From NCBI GenBank assembly GCA_028283145.1, contig JAPYNY010000030.1:1-37575 (forward strand): 37,575 nucleotides of DNA, read 5' to 3'. The notes under the pieces were generated by a model. That model did not search any database. It was given only the letters and a program-made list of their open reading frames with translations, and had not been told where the DNA came from. This DNA is from Candidatus Hopanoidivorans cymbastelae (lineage in GTDB: Bacteria > Actinomycetota > Acidimicrobiia > Acidimicrobiales > Hopanoidiivorantaceae). The position numbers and the translations under genes are program-made. Of this stretch, positions 1 to 7,312 are shown one piece after another. How positions within the stretch are numbered: position 1 is the first letter of the stretch; every line of letters starts with the position of its first letter.

Positions 1-1
1 G

Positions 2-439
2 TTTGGGGCTGCCTGCGATTTCTTGTCTCAGAAACTGGATGGGAGCCATCTAACTGGGGCTACCCAGTTGAGTTTGGAAATCTCTGAGCAAGAAGCTTTT
101 TCGGCTCAGGTTTCAGGCAGTTTCCGCAGCTTGGACGGTCTGGAATTATTGGGCCACCCCAGCAACAGGGCAAGCCACATTTCATGTTTTCACATTGCTG
201 ATGTTGAGCCACAGGCGGTGGTCATGCAGCTTGACAGGCTGGGATTTGCCACCCATTCAGGAAGTGCCTGTTCCTCTGAAGCTGATGAGCCTTCTCCCGT
301 GTTGGAAGCTCTAGGTCTAGACGGGAATCACAGCTTGAGGATCAGTGTGGGCTGGGATACCACCCAAGCATCAGTGGATGCCCTGTTGGCGGCTGTGCCA
401 GAGGTACTGGCTGGATTGCGTTCGCTCAAAAATGGCTGA
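2..439 (+). CDS. Cysteine desulfurase (IscS/NifS family), 3' end only
   Basis: This is the C-terminal 145 residues of a PLP-dependent cysteine desulfurase, the enzyme that takes sulfur from cysteine for Fe-S cluster or tRNA thiolation pathways. The frame is open to the left edge, so the gene starts outside the window. The active-site cysteine lies in the loop SGSACSS, followed by EADEPSPVLEALG, which matches the group I (IscS/NifS) pattern SGSACTS...EPSxVLxALG. The ending, with SLRISVGWDTT and an alternating helix, matches the family C-terminus. The PLP lysine would lie outside the window. The gene ends in TGA and converges on the HU gene. Which subtype it is (IscS, NifS or a tRNA-specific enzyme) cannot be decided from this fragment. 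Confidence 0.9.
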   Translation, partial: FGAACDFLSQKLDGSHLTGATQLSLEISEQEAFSAQVSGSFRSLDGLELLGHPSNRASHISCFHIADVEPQAVVMQLDRLGFATHSGSACSSEADEPSPVLEALGLDGNHSLRISVGWDTTQASVDALLAAVPEVLAGLRSLKNG

Positions 440-462
440 TCTGGGAGCCCAAAAAGACTAAA

Positions 463-495
463 CCCCGCACAAAACTCATAAGAGCTCGTGCGGGG
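463..495 (-). terminator. Hairpin between convergent iscS-like and HU genes
   Basis: A perfect 8-bp stem (CCCCGCAC at 463-470 with GTGCGGGG at 488-495) encloses a 17-nt loop that has its own 3-bp inner pairing. Read on the minus strand it is followed by a T-rich stretch, so it most likely terminates the HU transcript. On the plus strand no T-run follows. Confidence 0.6.
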
Positions 496-529
496 AAAAT
501 ATCAGTTCAACTGCCGAAGCAGCTATGAA

Positions 530-811
530 CTAGCCTTGAACGGCGTTTTTCAGCTTTGAGCCTGCGGAAACCTTGACCGCCTTGCGTGCCGGGATCTGGA
601 GTGTCTCTCCTGTGGCTGGGTTGCGCCCTTCACGTGCAGCGCGCTCAACTTGCTCGAATGAAATCCAGCCGGGGATGGTTACCTTATCCCCATGGCTGAC
701 CGCATCAGCGACCACATTGAAAAATTCTGAAACGACCTTGTCAATGTCTGTTCGGTTGACCTTGTGATCCAGGTTTTGCGAGATTTGGTCAAGTACATCT
801 CCCTTGTTCAT
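530..811 (-). CDS. hup: HU family DNA-binding protein
   Basis: A 93-residue nucleoid protein of normal HU/IHF length. It starts MNKGDVLDQIS, has the helix DIDKVVSEFFNVVADAVSHGDKV, and then the beta-arm region with GRNPATGETLQIPARKAVKVSAG, the HU signature where the proline-tipped arm enters the DNA minor groove. It ends at the HU core without the long lysine/alanine tail found in mycobacterial HupB. A strong ribosome binding site (AAAGGAG, about 7 nt before ATG) fixes the start. It is monocistronic, with a hairpin terminator downstream and an AT-rich promoter region upstream. Confidence 0.95.
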   Translation of the reverse strand: MNKGDVLDQISQNLDHKVNRTDIDKVVSEFFNVVADAVSHGDKVTIPGWISFEQVERAAREGRNPATGETLQIPARKAVKVSAGSKLKNAVQG

Positions 812-885
812 TTATTTTTCTCCTTTGTTTAGGTTGATTGTTAAGTTATTTTAGCAATTTTTTGGTTACTGCTATTGCTTTAACA

Positions 886-891
886 ATTATA
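886..891 (-). promoter_or_regulatory. Candidate -10 element of the HU gene
   Basis: The minus strand reads TATAAT here, about 75 bp before the HU start codon, inside the AT-rich gap 812-936. No convincing -35 is seen at 16-18 bp, so the call rests on the -10 match alone. A TAAAAT closer to the gene is an alternative. Confidence 0.3.
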
Positions 892-936
892 TTTTAGCAT
901 TTGAAGCTCTGTTTTCGGGGATTTGTCTGTCAATAT

Positions 937-2313
937 TTATTCGTTTGGGAAGATGTCTGTTCCTTTAGCAAAAGTTGACCAAGCGAACCAGAAGGTGTCC
1001 AGAAATACCACAGGCTCCAATTGCTCTCCTTCCAACTCGCCTGCGACCGCGCGCCCAAAAATATTCCAGGTGGAGCCGGTAGAGGTATCAATGAAAGTCG
1101 CCGGGTCGTCTTCGTTGGGTTCAAACATTAATTGCTGCCCAGCTGCCTCGGCTGAAAAGACAGCTGAACTCCCAACGTCCAAGCCTTGGTCAATAACTTC
1201 AGTGTCCAGCGCGGAGTTGGTGCCGGAAATGTTGAAAGCCACCAAAGGCACATCTGTGCCCTCCTCTGACTCAAGGCTGAAGTGGGCCACGCCGTTGTCT
1301 CGCAGATATTGATGTCTGACCGCAATGGCACCGCCACCGGCAAAACTTATCCCGATGACCCGCTCTTTGGTGGGAAGCCGGTCGTCTATCTCCTCTGACT
1401 GAAACCCAGACGACAGCAAGCCTGATCCGCTTTCATAACCTGTGTAGGGGTTGCGTACATAGCTTTCAGGGCGATAATAGCCAGTTTCTCTGGAAAGCAC
1501 AACGCCGTCTGGGTTGGCTTGCTGCCACTGCTTCCAGGAGGCAATTTGGGTGGGGAAGAAATCAAGCTGTTCTCTTTCAAGATGGCCCACTACGGCTTGG
1601 CCATTGAAATGCGTCCACAGCGACTGTGTCTGGCGGTCGTACATCACCAGCGAAGACTGATACAAGCTACCCGAAGTTCCAAAATCCAAAACTCTGTCAG
1701 CTACCCGCCGGTCATAGACCACGCCGGAGTTGCACAACGGACAATATGAAACAGTGACGGGCACGCCGCCAATATTGTCATTCACCAATTCATGAGCTGT
1801 CATAATCCCCAATGGAAAGGCTCTGGCATCTCCATTTATTTCCACCGCCATCACAGGTGAAGTATCGCTCAGATACTCCACTTCATTGGCTGCTACATAG
1901 CAGGGAACATCAATGGTAGGTATGCCCTCGGGCGGTGGCCCGCCTGTCTTGATACCCGATGGGTCGACCACGGGATCAAAACTTTCGTCAAAGCGGTTAT
2001 CCAAAGCCGATGGAACATCCTCTCTAGGAGAGGAATCCGACAGAGGCTCACGCGCTCCCCTTTGGGTGTTGGCGCTGCCGGGATCAACGCAGTCAAAATT
2101 GATAGTTGCGGCTGAGGCGGAAGTGGGCGCAGCGGTGGTGTCCGGCACAGAGGGGGCAGTTGTATCTGGAGGGGGTGAAGTGGAGCTAGGAGTAGATACG
2201 GAGCTAGTTTCTGGAGCTGTGACTGCCTCGTCATCGCTGTCTCCGCAAAAGGTCAAAAAACTGGCCAAGGTCAGCACTGCCACAACGTTTATGACTGCAA
2301 ATCTGAATTTCAT
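937..2313 (-). CDS. DUF3179 domain-containing exported protein
   Basis: A 458-residue protein recognised as DUF3179 (function unknown) by the stretch DVPCYVAANEVEYLSD...INGDARAFPLGIMTAHELVND and the CxxC-bearing YCPLCNSGVVYDR motif (about residues 190-203). The N-terminus (about residues 1-23) is a hydrophobic signal segment ending LTFCGDSDDE. The Cys is where a lipoprotein cysteine would be, but Phe at -1 is a poor lipobox residue, so lipidation is uncertain. A Thr/Ser/Pro-rich linker (about residues 30-70) suggests an extracytoplasmic location. AAAGGA about 9 nt before the ATG supports the start. It lies 54 bp downstream of the flavoreductase-like gene on the same strand. Its substrate is not known. 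Confidence 0.85.
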   Translation of the reverse strand: MKFRFAVINVVAVLTLASFLTFCGDSDDEAVTAPETSSVSTPSSTSPPPDTTAPSVPDTTAAPTSASAATINFDCVDPGSANTQRGAREPLSDSSPREDVPSALDNRFDESFDPVVDPSGIKTGGPPPEGIPTIDVPCYVAANEVEYLSDTSPVMAVEINGDARAFPLGIMTAHELVNDNIGGVPVTVSYCPLCNSGVVYDRRVADRVLDFGTSGSLYQSSLVMYDRQTQSLWTHFNGQAVVGHLEREQLDFFPTQIASWKQWQQANPDGVVLSRETGYYRPESYVRNPYTGYESGSGLLSSGFQSEEIDDRLPTKERVIGISFAGGGAIAVRHQYLRDNGVAHFSLESEEGTDVPLVAFNISGTNSALDTEVIDQGLDVGSSAVFSAEAAGQQLMFEPNEDDPATFIDTSTGSTWNIFGRAVAGELEGEQLEPVVFLDTFWFAWSTFAKGTDIFPNE

Positions 2314-2329
2314 GAGAACAATCCTTTCA

Positions 2330-2353
2330 AGTGGAAGTTGGAGTGGAAGTTGG
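2330..2353. repeat. 12-bp perfect tandem repeat (x2)
   Basis: Two exact copies of AGTGGAAGTTGG lie 16-40 bp before the start of the DUF3179 gene, just upstream of its ribosome binding site. Could be a slippage duplication or a regulatory direct repeat. Confidence 0.8.
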
Positions 2354-2367
2354 TGGGATCAGTCTGG

Positions 2368-3819
2368 CTAGGCTTTTGCCTGCCGATTTGGCTCACGCCA
2401 AGTCAAGCCTTCCAACTCCATAAAAAACTGGGCGGCTGCTTTTTGAACAGCCGAAGAGTAGGTGGGATAGGCATGTGGCATCAGTGCTATGCGTGCGGGC
2501 AGTATCTTCGCGGCTAAAGCCAAGGCGGGTTCGTGGATCATCTCTCCGGCTCTGGGTGCCACAATGGTAGCCCCGATCAGCTTGCCCCCTAGCTTATGTC
2601 GGGTTATGGCTCTTGGTGCAGCAATCAATTTGACATAACCTTGGCTGTGCCCGGCGCAGCGGGAACGATCGTCTTTGGTCAGAGGCAACCAAGCCACGCG
2701 AGACTCAGCAGGGGCATGTGCTTCATCAACCCCAACTCTAGCCAGCTCAGGGTCGCAAAATACTGCATAGGGAACTTTGTGGGGTTTGAAGGTGCGCTGA
2801 AGCACCTTGGGTCTGAGAGCGTTGTTGGCGGCGATGCGCCCCATCATGTCGGATGCGTGGCTGAAACCCATCAGCCCAGTAACGTCCCCAGCTGCCCAGA
2901 TATTGCTGACGGATGTCTGAAGGTCGGGCCCGCAGACAATCTGAGAGTTGGCGCCCAGCTCAACTCTAATTTCCTCTAGTCCTAGCTGCTGGGAGTTCGG
3001 CTGGCGGCCTGTGGCCACTAAGATTTGGTCAAATTCCATAGTGTCGGGCGTGGCGTTGACGGCCGCTTCCGTGGCGTTGACGGCTGCTTTTGTGGCACCG
3101 CTAGCCGCTTCCCAGCTCACCTTCAGACGAGGTTGCGAGGCACTATCGGCTGGGGTGGCTGGGGCTGGGGCTATTTGCTTAACCAAAGTGTTTGTCTTGA
3201 CAACAACGCCGTCGGCTTCAAGCGCTGTTTGGATTATCTCTGCTGCCTCAAGCTCTTCGTTGGGCAACAATTGCGGTTTTGCTTCAAAAACAGCCACCTC
3301 AGTGCCCAACCGCGCAAATGCCTGAGCCAACTCACATCCAATAGCTCCTCCCCCTAGTACGGCCAAAGAACCAGGCAGCTTGCTCAGCTCAAATATGTTC
3401 TCGTTGGTCAGATAAGGTTGTTCTGCCAGACCATCTATTGCAGGGACAGCAGGTTTGGAACCCGTAGCAACCACAAACTTTTTACCTTGGAGGACTTTGC
3501 CATCAACTTTAAGGCTGTGGTCGTCTTGAAAGGTTGCGTGGGAATCGTAAAAATCGATGCCCTCTTGCCGCATGACCTCCGGGCTTTCCGTGGCTGCCGT
3601 TTCAGCCACCACTTCATGAACTTTGGCCATGGCAGCATCAAAGGAAGCTCTGGCCTTGGATTGCTCAATCAATGTCTTGGAGGGCACACACCCCCAAAAT
3701 GTGCAATCCCCTCCCGGTGGCCCCTCATTTACCATAGCCACCGAGGCGCCTAGATGCCTGGCTGTTCTGGCCGCTCCCAAGCCAGCCGCTCCCCCGCCGA
3801 CAACTACCAAGTCATACAT
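2368..3819 (-). CDS. FAD/NAD(P)-dependent disulfide reductase-like protein (mercuric reductase/Lpd superfamily)
   Basis: A 483-residue class I pyridine-nucleotide disulfide oxidoreductase. FAD site VVGGGAAG (residues 6-13); redox pair Cys39/Cys44 in GGDCTFWGCVPSK; NAD(P) site LGGGAIG (155-161); second FAD motif WAAGDVTG (308-315); C-terminal dimerisation domain. The usual catalytic HPT of the dimer partner is YPT here (Tyr451-Pro-Thr), and the usual Glu after it is Ser, so it is not a standard lipoamide dehydrogenase. It belongs more likely with the mercuric-reductase-like group of unknown substrate. The MerA N-terminal metal domain is absent. A loop at about residues 216-260 carries a seven-residue repeat. 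The start at 3819 overlaps the trpA stop by 8 nt; an upstream ATG at 3882 would only add a tail inside trpA. Confidence 0.85.
   Translation of the reverse strand: MYDLVVVGGGAAGLGAARTARHLGASVAMVNEGPPGGDCTFWGCVPSKTLIEQSKARASFDAAMAKVHEVVAETAATESPEVMRQEGIDFYDSHATFQDDHSLKVDGKVLQGKKFVVATGSKPAVPAIDGLAEQPYLTNENIFELSKLPGSLAVLGGGAIGCELAQAFARLGTEVAVFEAKPQLLPNEELEAAEIIQTALEADGVVVKTNTLVKQIAPAPATPADSASQPRLKVSWEAASGATKAAVNATEAAVNATPDTMEFDQILVATGRQPNSQQLGLEEIRVELGANSQIVCGPDLQTSVSNIWAAGDVTGLMGFSHASDMMGRIAANNALRPKVLQRTFKPHKVPYAVFCDPELARVGVDEAHAPAESRVAWLPLTKDDRSRCAGHSQGYVKLIAAPRAITRHKLGGKLIGATIVAPRAGEMIHEPALALAAKILPARIALMPHAYPTYSSAVQKAAAQFFMELEGLTWREPNRQAKA
3050..3112. repeat. 21-bp tandem repeat (x3) inside the flavoreductase-like gene
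   Basis: Units at 3050-3070, 3071-3091 and 3092-3112. The first two differ at only a few bases; the third is more diverged. They encode an in-frame seven-residue repeat, KAAVNAT then EAAVNAT, preceded by a weaker GAT-type copy, in a surface loop between the NAD and dimerisation regions. Confidence 0.8.
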
Positions 3820-4591
3820 TGTCCAACGCCACCCTGAAGCGCTTGACGGCCTCGCCGACTGCCTCAGGCGATTTGGTCTCAAGCAGAATTCTCACCAGAG
3901 CCGACCCCACTACAACACCGTCTGAAACTGCTGCTGCCTTGACCGCATTGGCAGGCGTGGAAATTCCCACGCCGACAAGCACGGGTTTGTCGGTGATATT
4001 TTTCAACCTTTGAGCAATGACCGCAGTTGAGGCAGCAAGTTTTTCCCTTTCTCCCGTTACCCCTAAAAGACCCACGGCGTAAATAAAGCCTTGGGATTTC
4101 TCAGCTATCAACTGGCAACGCTTGGGTGAAGAAGTGGGGGCTGCCAAAAAAACTGTTTCCAGTTTTACTTCGCCAGCTGCGTTGATCCAAAGCTCGGCCT
4201 CCCCCACCGGCAAGTCAGCCAAAATAGCCGCTGAAAAGCCGGCTGCCTTGAGAGAGCTGGCAAACCGCTCATGCCCCATATGGAAGGCAATGTTGTAATA
4301 GGTCATGGCCACCAGCGGAATCTCAAAATGGGAGTTGCCGATAGCGGCGATAATCGATTCAGGCGTGGTGCCTTGGCTGAGGGCCAAGTCGCTGGCTTGC
4401 TGGATTATCGGCCCGTCCATAACAGGGTCTGAAAAGGGCAACCCCACCTCGACTGCGTCTGCTCCAGCCTCGGCTGCTGCGTAAACAGCTTCCAGCCAGC
4501 CATCGCAACCCGCTGTGATATAGGGCAGCAGGCATTTTTTGGAATCAGCGATTTTGGCTTGTAAAGTCGCTTCCAGCACACCTGCGGTCAT
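3812..4591 (-). CDS. trpA: Tryptophan synthase alpha chain
   Basis: A 259-residue TIM-barrel lyase that splits indole-3-glycerol phosphate to indole and glyceraldehyde 3-phosphate and channels indole to TrpB. The catalytic glutamate and aspartate are visible in [16 protein letters not shown]. The phosphate-binding region [14 protein letters not shown] and the end [10 protein letters not shown] are also typical. I chose the ATG at 4591 because it overlaps the trpB stop as ATGA, the usual coupled arrangement, and gives a normal length. The longer frame to 4696 lies inside trpB. It is fourth in the trpC-F-B-A cluster; trpE, trpG and trpD are not in the window. Confidence 0.95.
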   Translation of the reverse strand: MTAGVLEATLQAKIADSKKCLLPYITAGCDGWLEAVYAAAEAGADAVEVGLPFSDPVMDGPIIQQASDLALSQGTTPESIIAAIGNSHFEIPLVAMTYYNIAFHMGHERFASSLKAAGFSAAILADLPVGEAELWINAAGEVKLETVFLAAPTSSPKRCQLIAEKSQGFIYAVGLLGVTGEREKLAASTAVIAQRLKNITDKPVLVGVGISTPANAVKAAAVSDGVVVGSALVRILLETKSPEAVGEAVKRFRVALDNV

Positions 4592-5769
4592 TGGGCAAAG
4601 TATTTCATCATCTGGTCGGCATCCTTGTCGCCGCGCCCAGAAAGGTTGATCAGTACTTTGCGCCCAGCCAAGTCGTGACGCTGCTTGGACACCCAAGCCA
4701 AGGCATGAGCCGGCTCCAAAGCAGGCACGATACCCTCTGTTCTAGACAGCAGGGCAAAGGCATCAGCTACTTCCTGGTCGTTTACGCTGAAGTATTTAGC
4801 CCGCCCAATGCTGGCTAGGTGGGCATGCTCAGGGCCCACCCCTGGGTAATCCAGACCAGCAGAGATGCTTTCAGCTTCTAGCACCTGTCCGTGTTCATCT
4901 TGCAGCAGATAAGACATGGAACCGTGCAACACACCCGGAACACGGCGCACAACCGTGGCTGCTCCCTCAGGCTCCACCCCCACCAAGTCCACCTGCGGGT
5001 CAGTTGCGAAACCGCTGAAAATACCGGCGGCATTGGAACCGCCACCGACACATGCCACCACTAAATCAGGTAAAGCCCCAAACAGATCCAAGCATTGCTG
5101 GCGGGCTTCTGAGCCTATAACCCGGTGAAATTCCCTAACCATCCAAGGATACGGGTGGGGGCCCATGACCGAACCCAGACAGTAGTGGGTGGTCTCCACA
5201 GTGGCTACCCAGTCACGCAAGGCCTCATTGACGGCATCTTTTAAAGTTCGGCTGCCGGTGGTAGCCGGGCGCACCACAGCTCCCAGCAGGCGCATGCGAA
5301 ACACGTTGAGAGCTTGGCGCTCCATGTCAACCTCGCCCATATAAACTTCGCATTCCAAGCCGAAAAGAGCCGCGGCTGTAGCGGTGGCTACGCCGTGCTG
5401 CCCAGCTCCAGTCTCGGCGACCAAACGGGTCTTGCCCATGCGTCTGGCCAACAGAGCTTGGCCCAGCACGTTGTTGATCTTGTGTGAACCGGTATGATTC
5501 AAGTCTTCGCGTTTCAGGTAGATTTCAGCCCCAATGTCTTCAGACAGCCGCTGGCAATGGGTCAGTGGCGATGGGCGACCGGCATAGCTTGACAACAAGC
5601 CATCCAACTCGTCTCTGAAGGCTGGGTCGCTCCAAGCTGCCCGAAAAGCCGACTCCAGTTCTTGACAGGCGGGAACTAGCGTTTCAGGAATGTAGCAGCC
5701 GCCGAATTGCCCGAACCGCCCCGTTGAGCCAGGGTCATTTTGTAGAACTGCTGCTTCAGACACAACCAA
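4588..5769 (-). CDS. trpB: Tryptophan synthase beta chain
   Basis: A 393-residue PLP enzyme that condenses indole with serine. It shows [13 protein letters not shown] near the N-terminus, the PLP-lysine motif [20 protein letters not shown] for the catalytic region, and [10 protein letters not shown] for PLP phosphate binding. The C-terminal LSGRGDKD is the canonical ending. The start is a TTG at 5769, one base after the trpF stop, with GGGAG about 10 nt upstream; a GTG two codons later (5763) is an alternative. It is the classical TrpB1 type, paired with trpA by ATGA overlap. Confidence 0.95.
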   Translation of the reverse strand: MVVSEAAVLQNDPGSTGRFGQFGGCYIPETLVPACQELESAFRAAWSDPAFRDELDGLLSSYAGRPSPLTHCQRLSEDIGAEIYLKREDLNHTGSHKINNVLGQALLARRMGKTRLVAETGAGQHGVATATAAALFGLECEVYMGEVDMERQALNVFRMRLLGAVVRPATTGSRTLKDAVNEALRDWVATVETTHYCLGSVMGPHPYPWMVREFHRVIGSEARQQCLDLFGALPDLVVACVGGGSNAAGIFSGFATDPQVDLVGVEPEGAATVVRRVPGVLHGSMSYLLQDEHGQVLEAESISAGLDYPGVGPEHAHLASIGRAKYFSVNDQEVADAFALLSRTEGIVPALEPAHALAWVSKQRHDLAGRKVLINLSGRGDKDADQMMKYFAQ

Positions 5770-5770
5770 G

Positions 5771-6439
5771 CTACTCTAGCTCCCAGTCATAGAGCGGCAT
5801 TTCACCTTCGGGGTCGACAGGCTCCTTTTCAACTTGGTGGGCAGCAGCTCTGACGACATCCACAAAATGCCTGATCAGCATCGGGTCTTTTGCTCCGGGC
5901 GCGGACTCAACTCCGCTGGAAACATCCACCCCCCACGGGCGAACCTTCATGATGGCCTCACCCACATTGTCAGGTGTCAGACCTCCTGCCATGATGACTT
6001 TCAAGCCTCTAGGGGCGTTTTCAGCCAACGACCAGTCAAAGACGGCACCAGAACCTGGTGTCGGGGCGTCCAGCAAAATATATTTAGCACCGAAATCGTG
6101 TGCGCGGGCCAACTCGCCTGAATCGGCGCTGAAACCTTTGATGACCGCCGGCACCCGCTCGGCTATCCAGTGAGAGTCTTCGGGTGTTTCCAGGCCGTGA
6201 AGCTGAGCTGCGCCTAGACCTGCCTCAGATATGGTTCGCACCACCCGCTCTTTGGACTCGTTTCTGAATACTCCCACCGTCAGGGCTTCTCTGGGAACTC
6301 TGCGAGCGATGTCACGGGCTTGTTGGTGTGAAATTTGACGCGGCGACGGGGCGAAGACAAAACCGATGGCATCAGCCCCCAGACCTACTGCTACCAAAGC
6401 ATCCTCCTCAGAGGTAATCCCACAGATTTTTATGAACAT
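5771..6439 (-). CDS. trpF: Phosphoribosylanthranilate isomerase
   Basis: A 222-residue TIM barrel that performs the Amadori rearrangement of phosphoribosylanthranilate to CdRP. The N-terminus MFIKICGIT carries the catalytic Cys of the KICGIT motif. The general-acid Asp is in YILLDAP, and the phosphate loops are [11 protein letters not shown] and [10 protein letters not shown] short charged C-terminal tail (about 20 residues) extends beyond the usual end. It follows trpC by 73 bp and abuts trpB. Confidence 0.93.
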   Translation of the reverse strand: MFIKICGITSEEDALVAVGLGADAIGFVFAPSPRQISHQQARDIARRVPREALTVGVFRNESKERVVRTISEAGLGAAQLHGLETPEDSHWIAERVPAVIKGFSADSGELARAHDFGAKYILLDAPTPGSGAVFDWSLAENAPRGLKVIMAGGLTPDNVGEAIMKVRPWGVDVSSGVESAPGAKDPMLIRHFVDVVRAAAHQVEKEPVDPEGEMPLYDWELE

Positions 6440-6512
6440 GTCAATTGAAGCATTGGATTTTCAGACAGCTAATTCTGGAAGGCTTATCAGTTCAGCGTAT
6501 ATTGCCATTGGG

Positions 6513-7307
6513 CTAAAACTGAAGCTCAGACAGAAAATCCCTCACAGCAGCCCCAGGGTCGGCCGCAGTGATGAAACTCTCCCCCACCAGCACAGCGTCA
6601 AACCCAATTTCAAAGAGTTCCTTGGCATCTCTGGCTCCTCTGATGGCAGACTCCGCAACTGCAACCGCTTCTGAGGGCAAATAGGGATGCAGGTTCCTGG
6701 CTAGGTGTCGATCAACCTCAAAGGTTCGCAAGTCCCGTTGGTTGATGCCGATGAGATAAGCTCCGGCTTCACATGCCGTCTCTATCTCAGATGCTGAATG
6801 CGTTTCCACCAGAGCATCCAGCCCTAATTCTTCGGCTAGAGCCAAAAAATCCTCTAATTCTTTGACTTCCAAAGCTGAAACTATGAGCAGCACGGCATCG
6901 GCCCCCATGATACGGGCATCACACAAGTCGGAAGCAACCACGGTGAAATCCTTGCGCAGAACAGGCAAGTCACAGGCTTGACGGGCCTGCACCAGATCAT
7001 CGGCAGAGCCGTCAAAAAAGTTTGTGTCAGTCAGCACTGAAAGGCAGCTAGCTCCTCCTGCTTCGTAACTGCTGGCAATTTCAGACGGGTCCAGATCGGG
7101 GCGCAAATTGCCTTTGGAAGGCGACCGCCGCTTGATTTCAGCTATGACTCCGCCTGGCCCCTGCTGCTTGGCGCTCTTCAAAGCCTGGGCGAAACCCCTG
7201 CTGGGCGAAGCTGACCTGGCTGCTTCCAGTAACTGCTCAAACGGGCGTTTATCAGCCGCTGCCTGTTGTCGGTGCCAGTTGAGAATTTGGTCTAGATAAA
7301 CAGCCAC
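6513..7307 (-). CDS. trpC: Indole-3-glycerol phosphate synthase
   Basis: A 264-residue enzyme that converts CdRP to indole-3-glycerol phosphate, feeding TrpA. The signature VIAEIKRRSPSKGNL contains the catalytic lysine and the phosphate-binding SPSKG; further sites are LPVLRKDFTV and the loop GINQRDLRTFEVD. The GTG start lies 5 nt after the antiporter stop codon, so trpC may be transcribed with the antiporter gene. No trp leader peptide or attenuator was seen in front of it. Confidence 0.94.
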   Translation of the reverse strand: MAVYLDQILNWHRQQAAADKRPFEQLLEAARSASPSRGFAQALKSAKQQGPGGVIAEIKRRSPSKGNLRPDLDPSEIASSYEAGGASCLSVLTDTNFFDGSADDLVQARQACDLPVLRKDFTVVASDLCDARIMGADAVLLIVSALEVKELEDFLALAEELGLDALVETHSASEIETACEAGAYLIGINQRDLRTFEVDRHLARNLHPYLPSEAVAVAESAIRGARDAKELFEIGFDAVLVGESFITAADPGAAVRDFLSELQF

Positions 7308-7312
7308 CAGAA

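Noticed and set aside
937..2313. Confident lipoprotein call for the DUF3179 protein
   Set aside because: The candidate Cys is preceded by Phe, which does not fit the lipobox; only an exported or anchored protein is supported.
3820..3882. Longer start for the flavoreductase-like gene at 3882
   Set aside because: The extra 21 residues lie wholly inside trpA and precede the standard FAD-motif N-terminus; the ATG at 3819 fits the family.
4592..4696. Longer start for trpA at 4696
   Set aside because: The extra 35 residues overlap trpB; the ATGA junction at 4591 gives the normal protein.
6440..7312. trp attenuator or leader peptide before trpC
   Set aside because: Only 5 nt separate trpC from the antiporter gene, and no Trp-codon run or alternative hairpins were seen there or in the 73-bp trpC-trpF gap.
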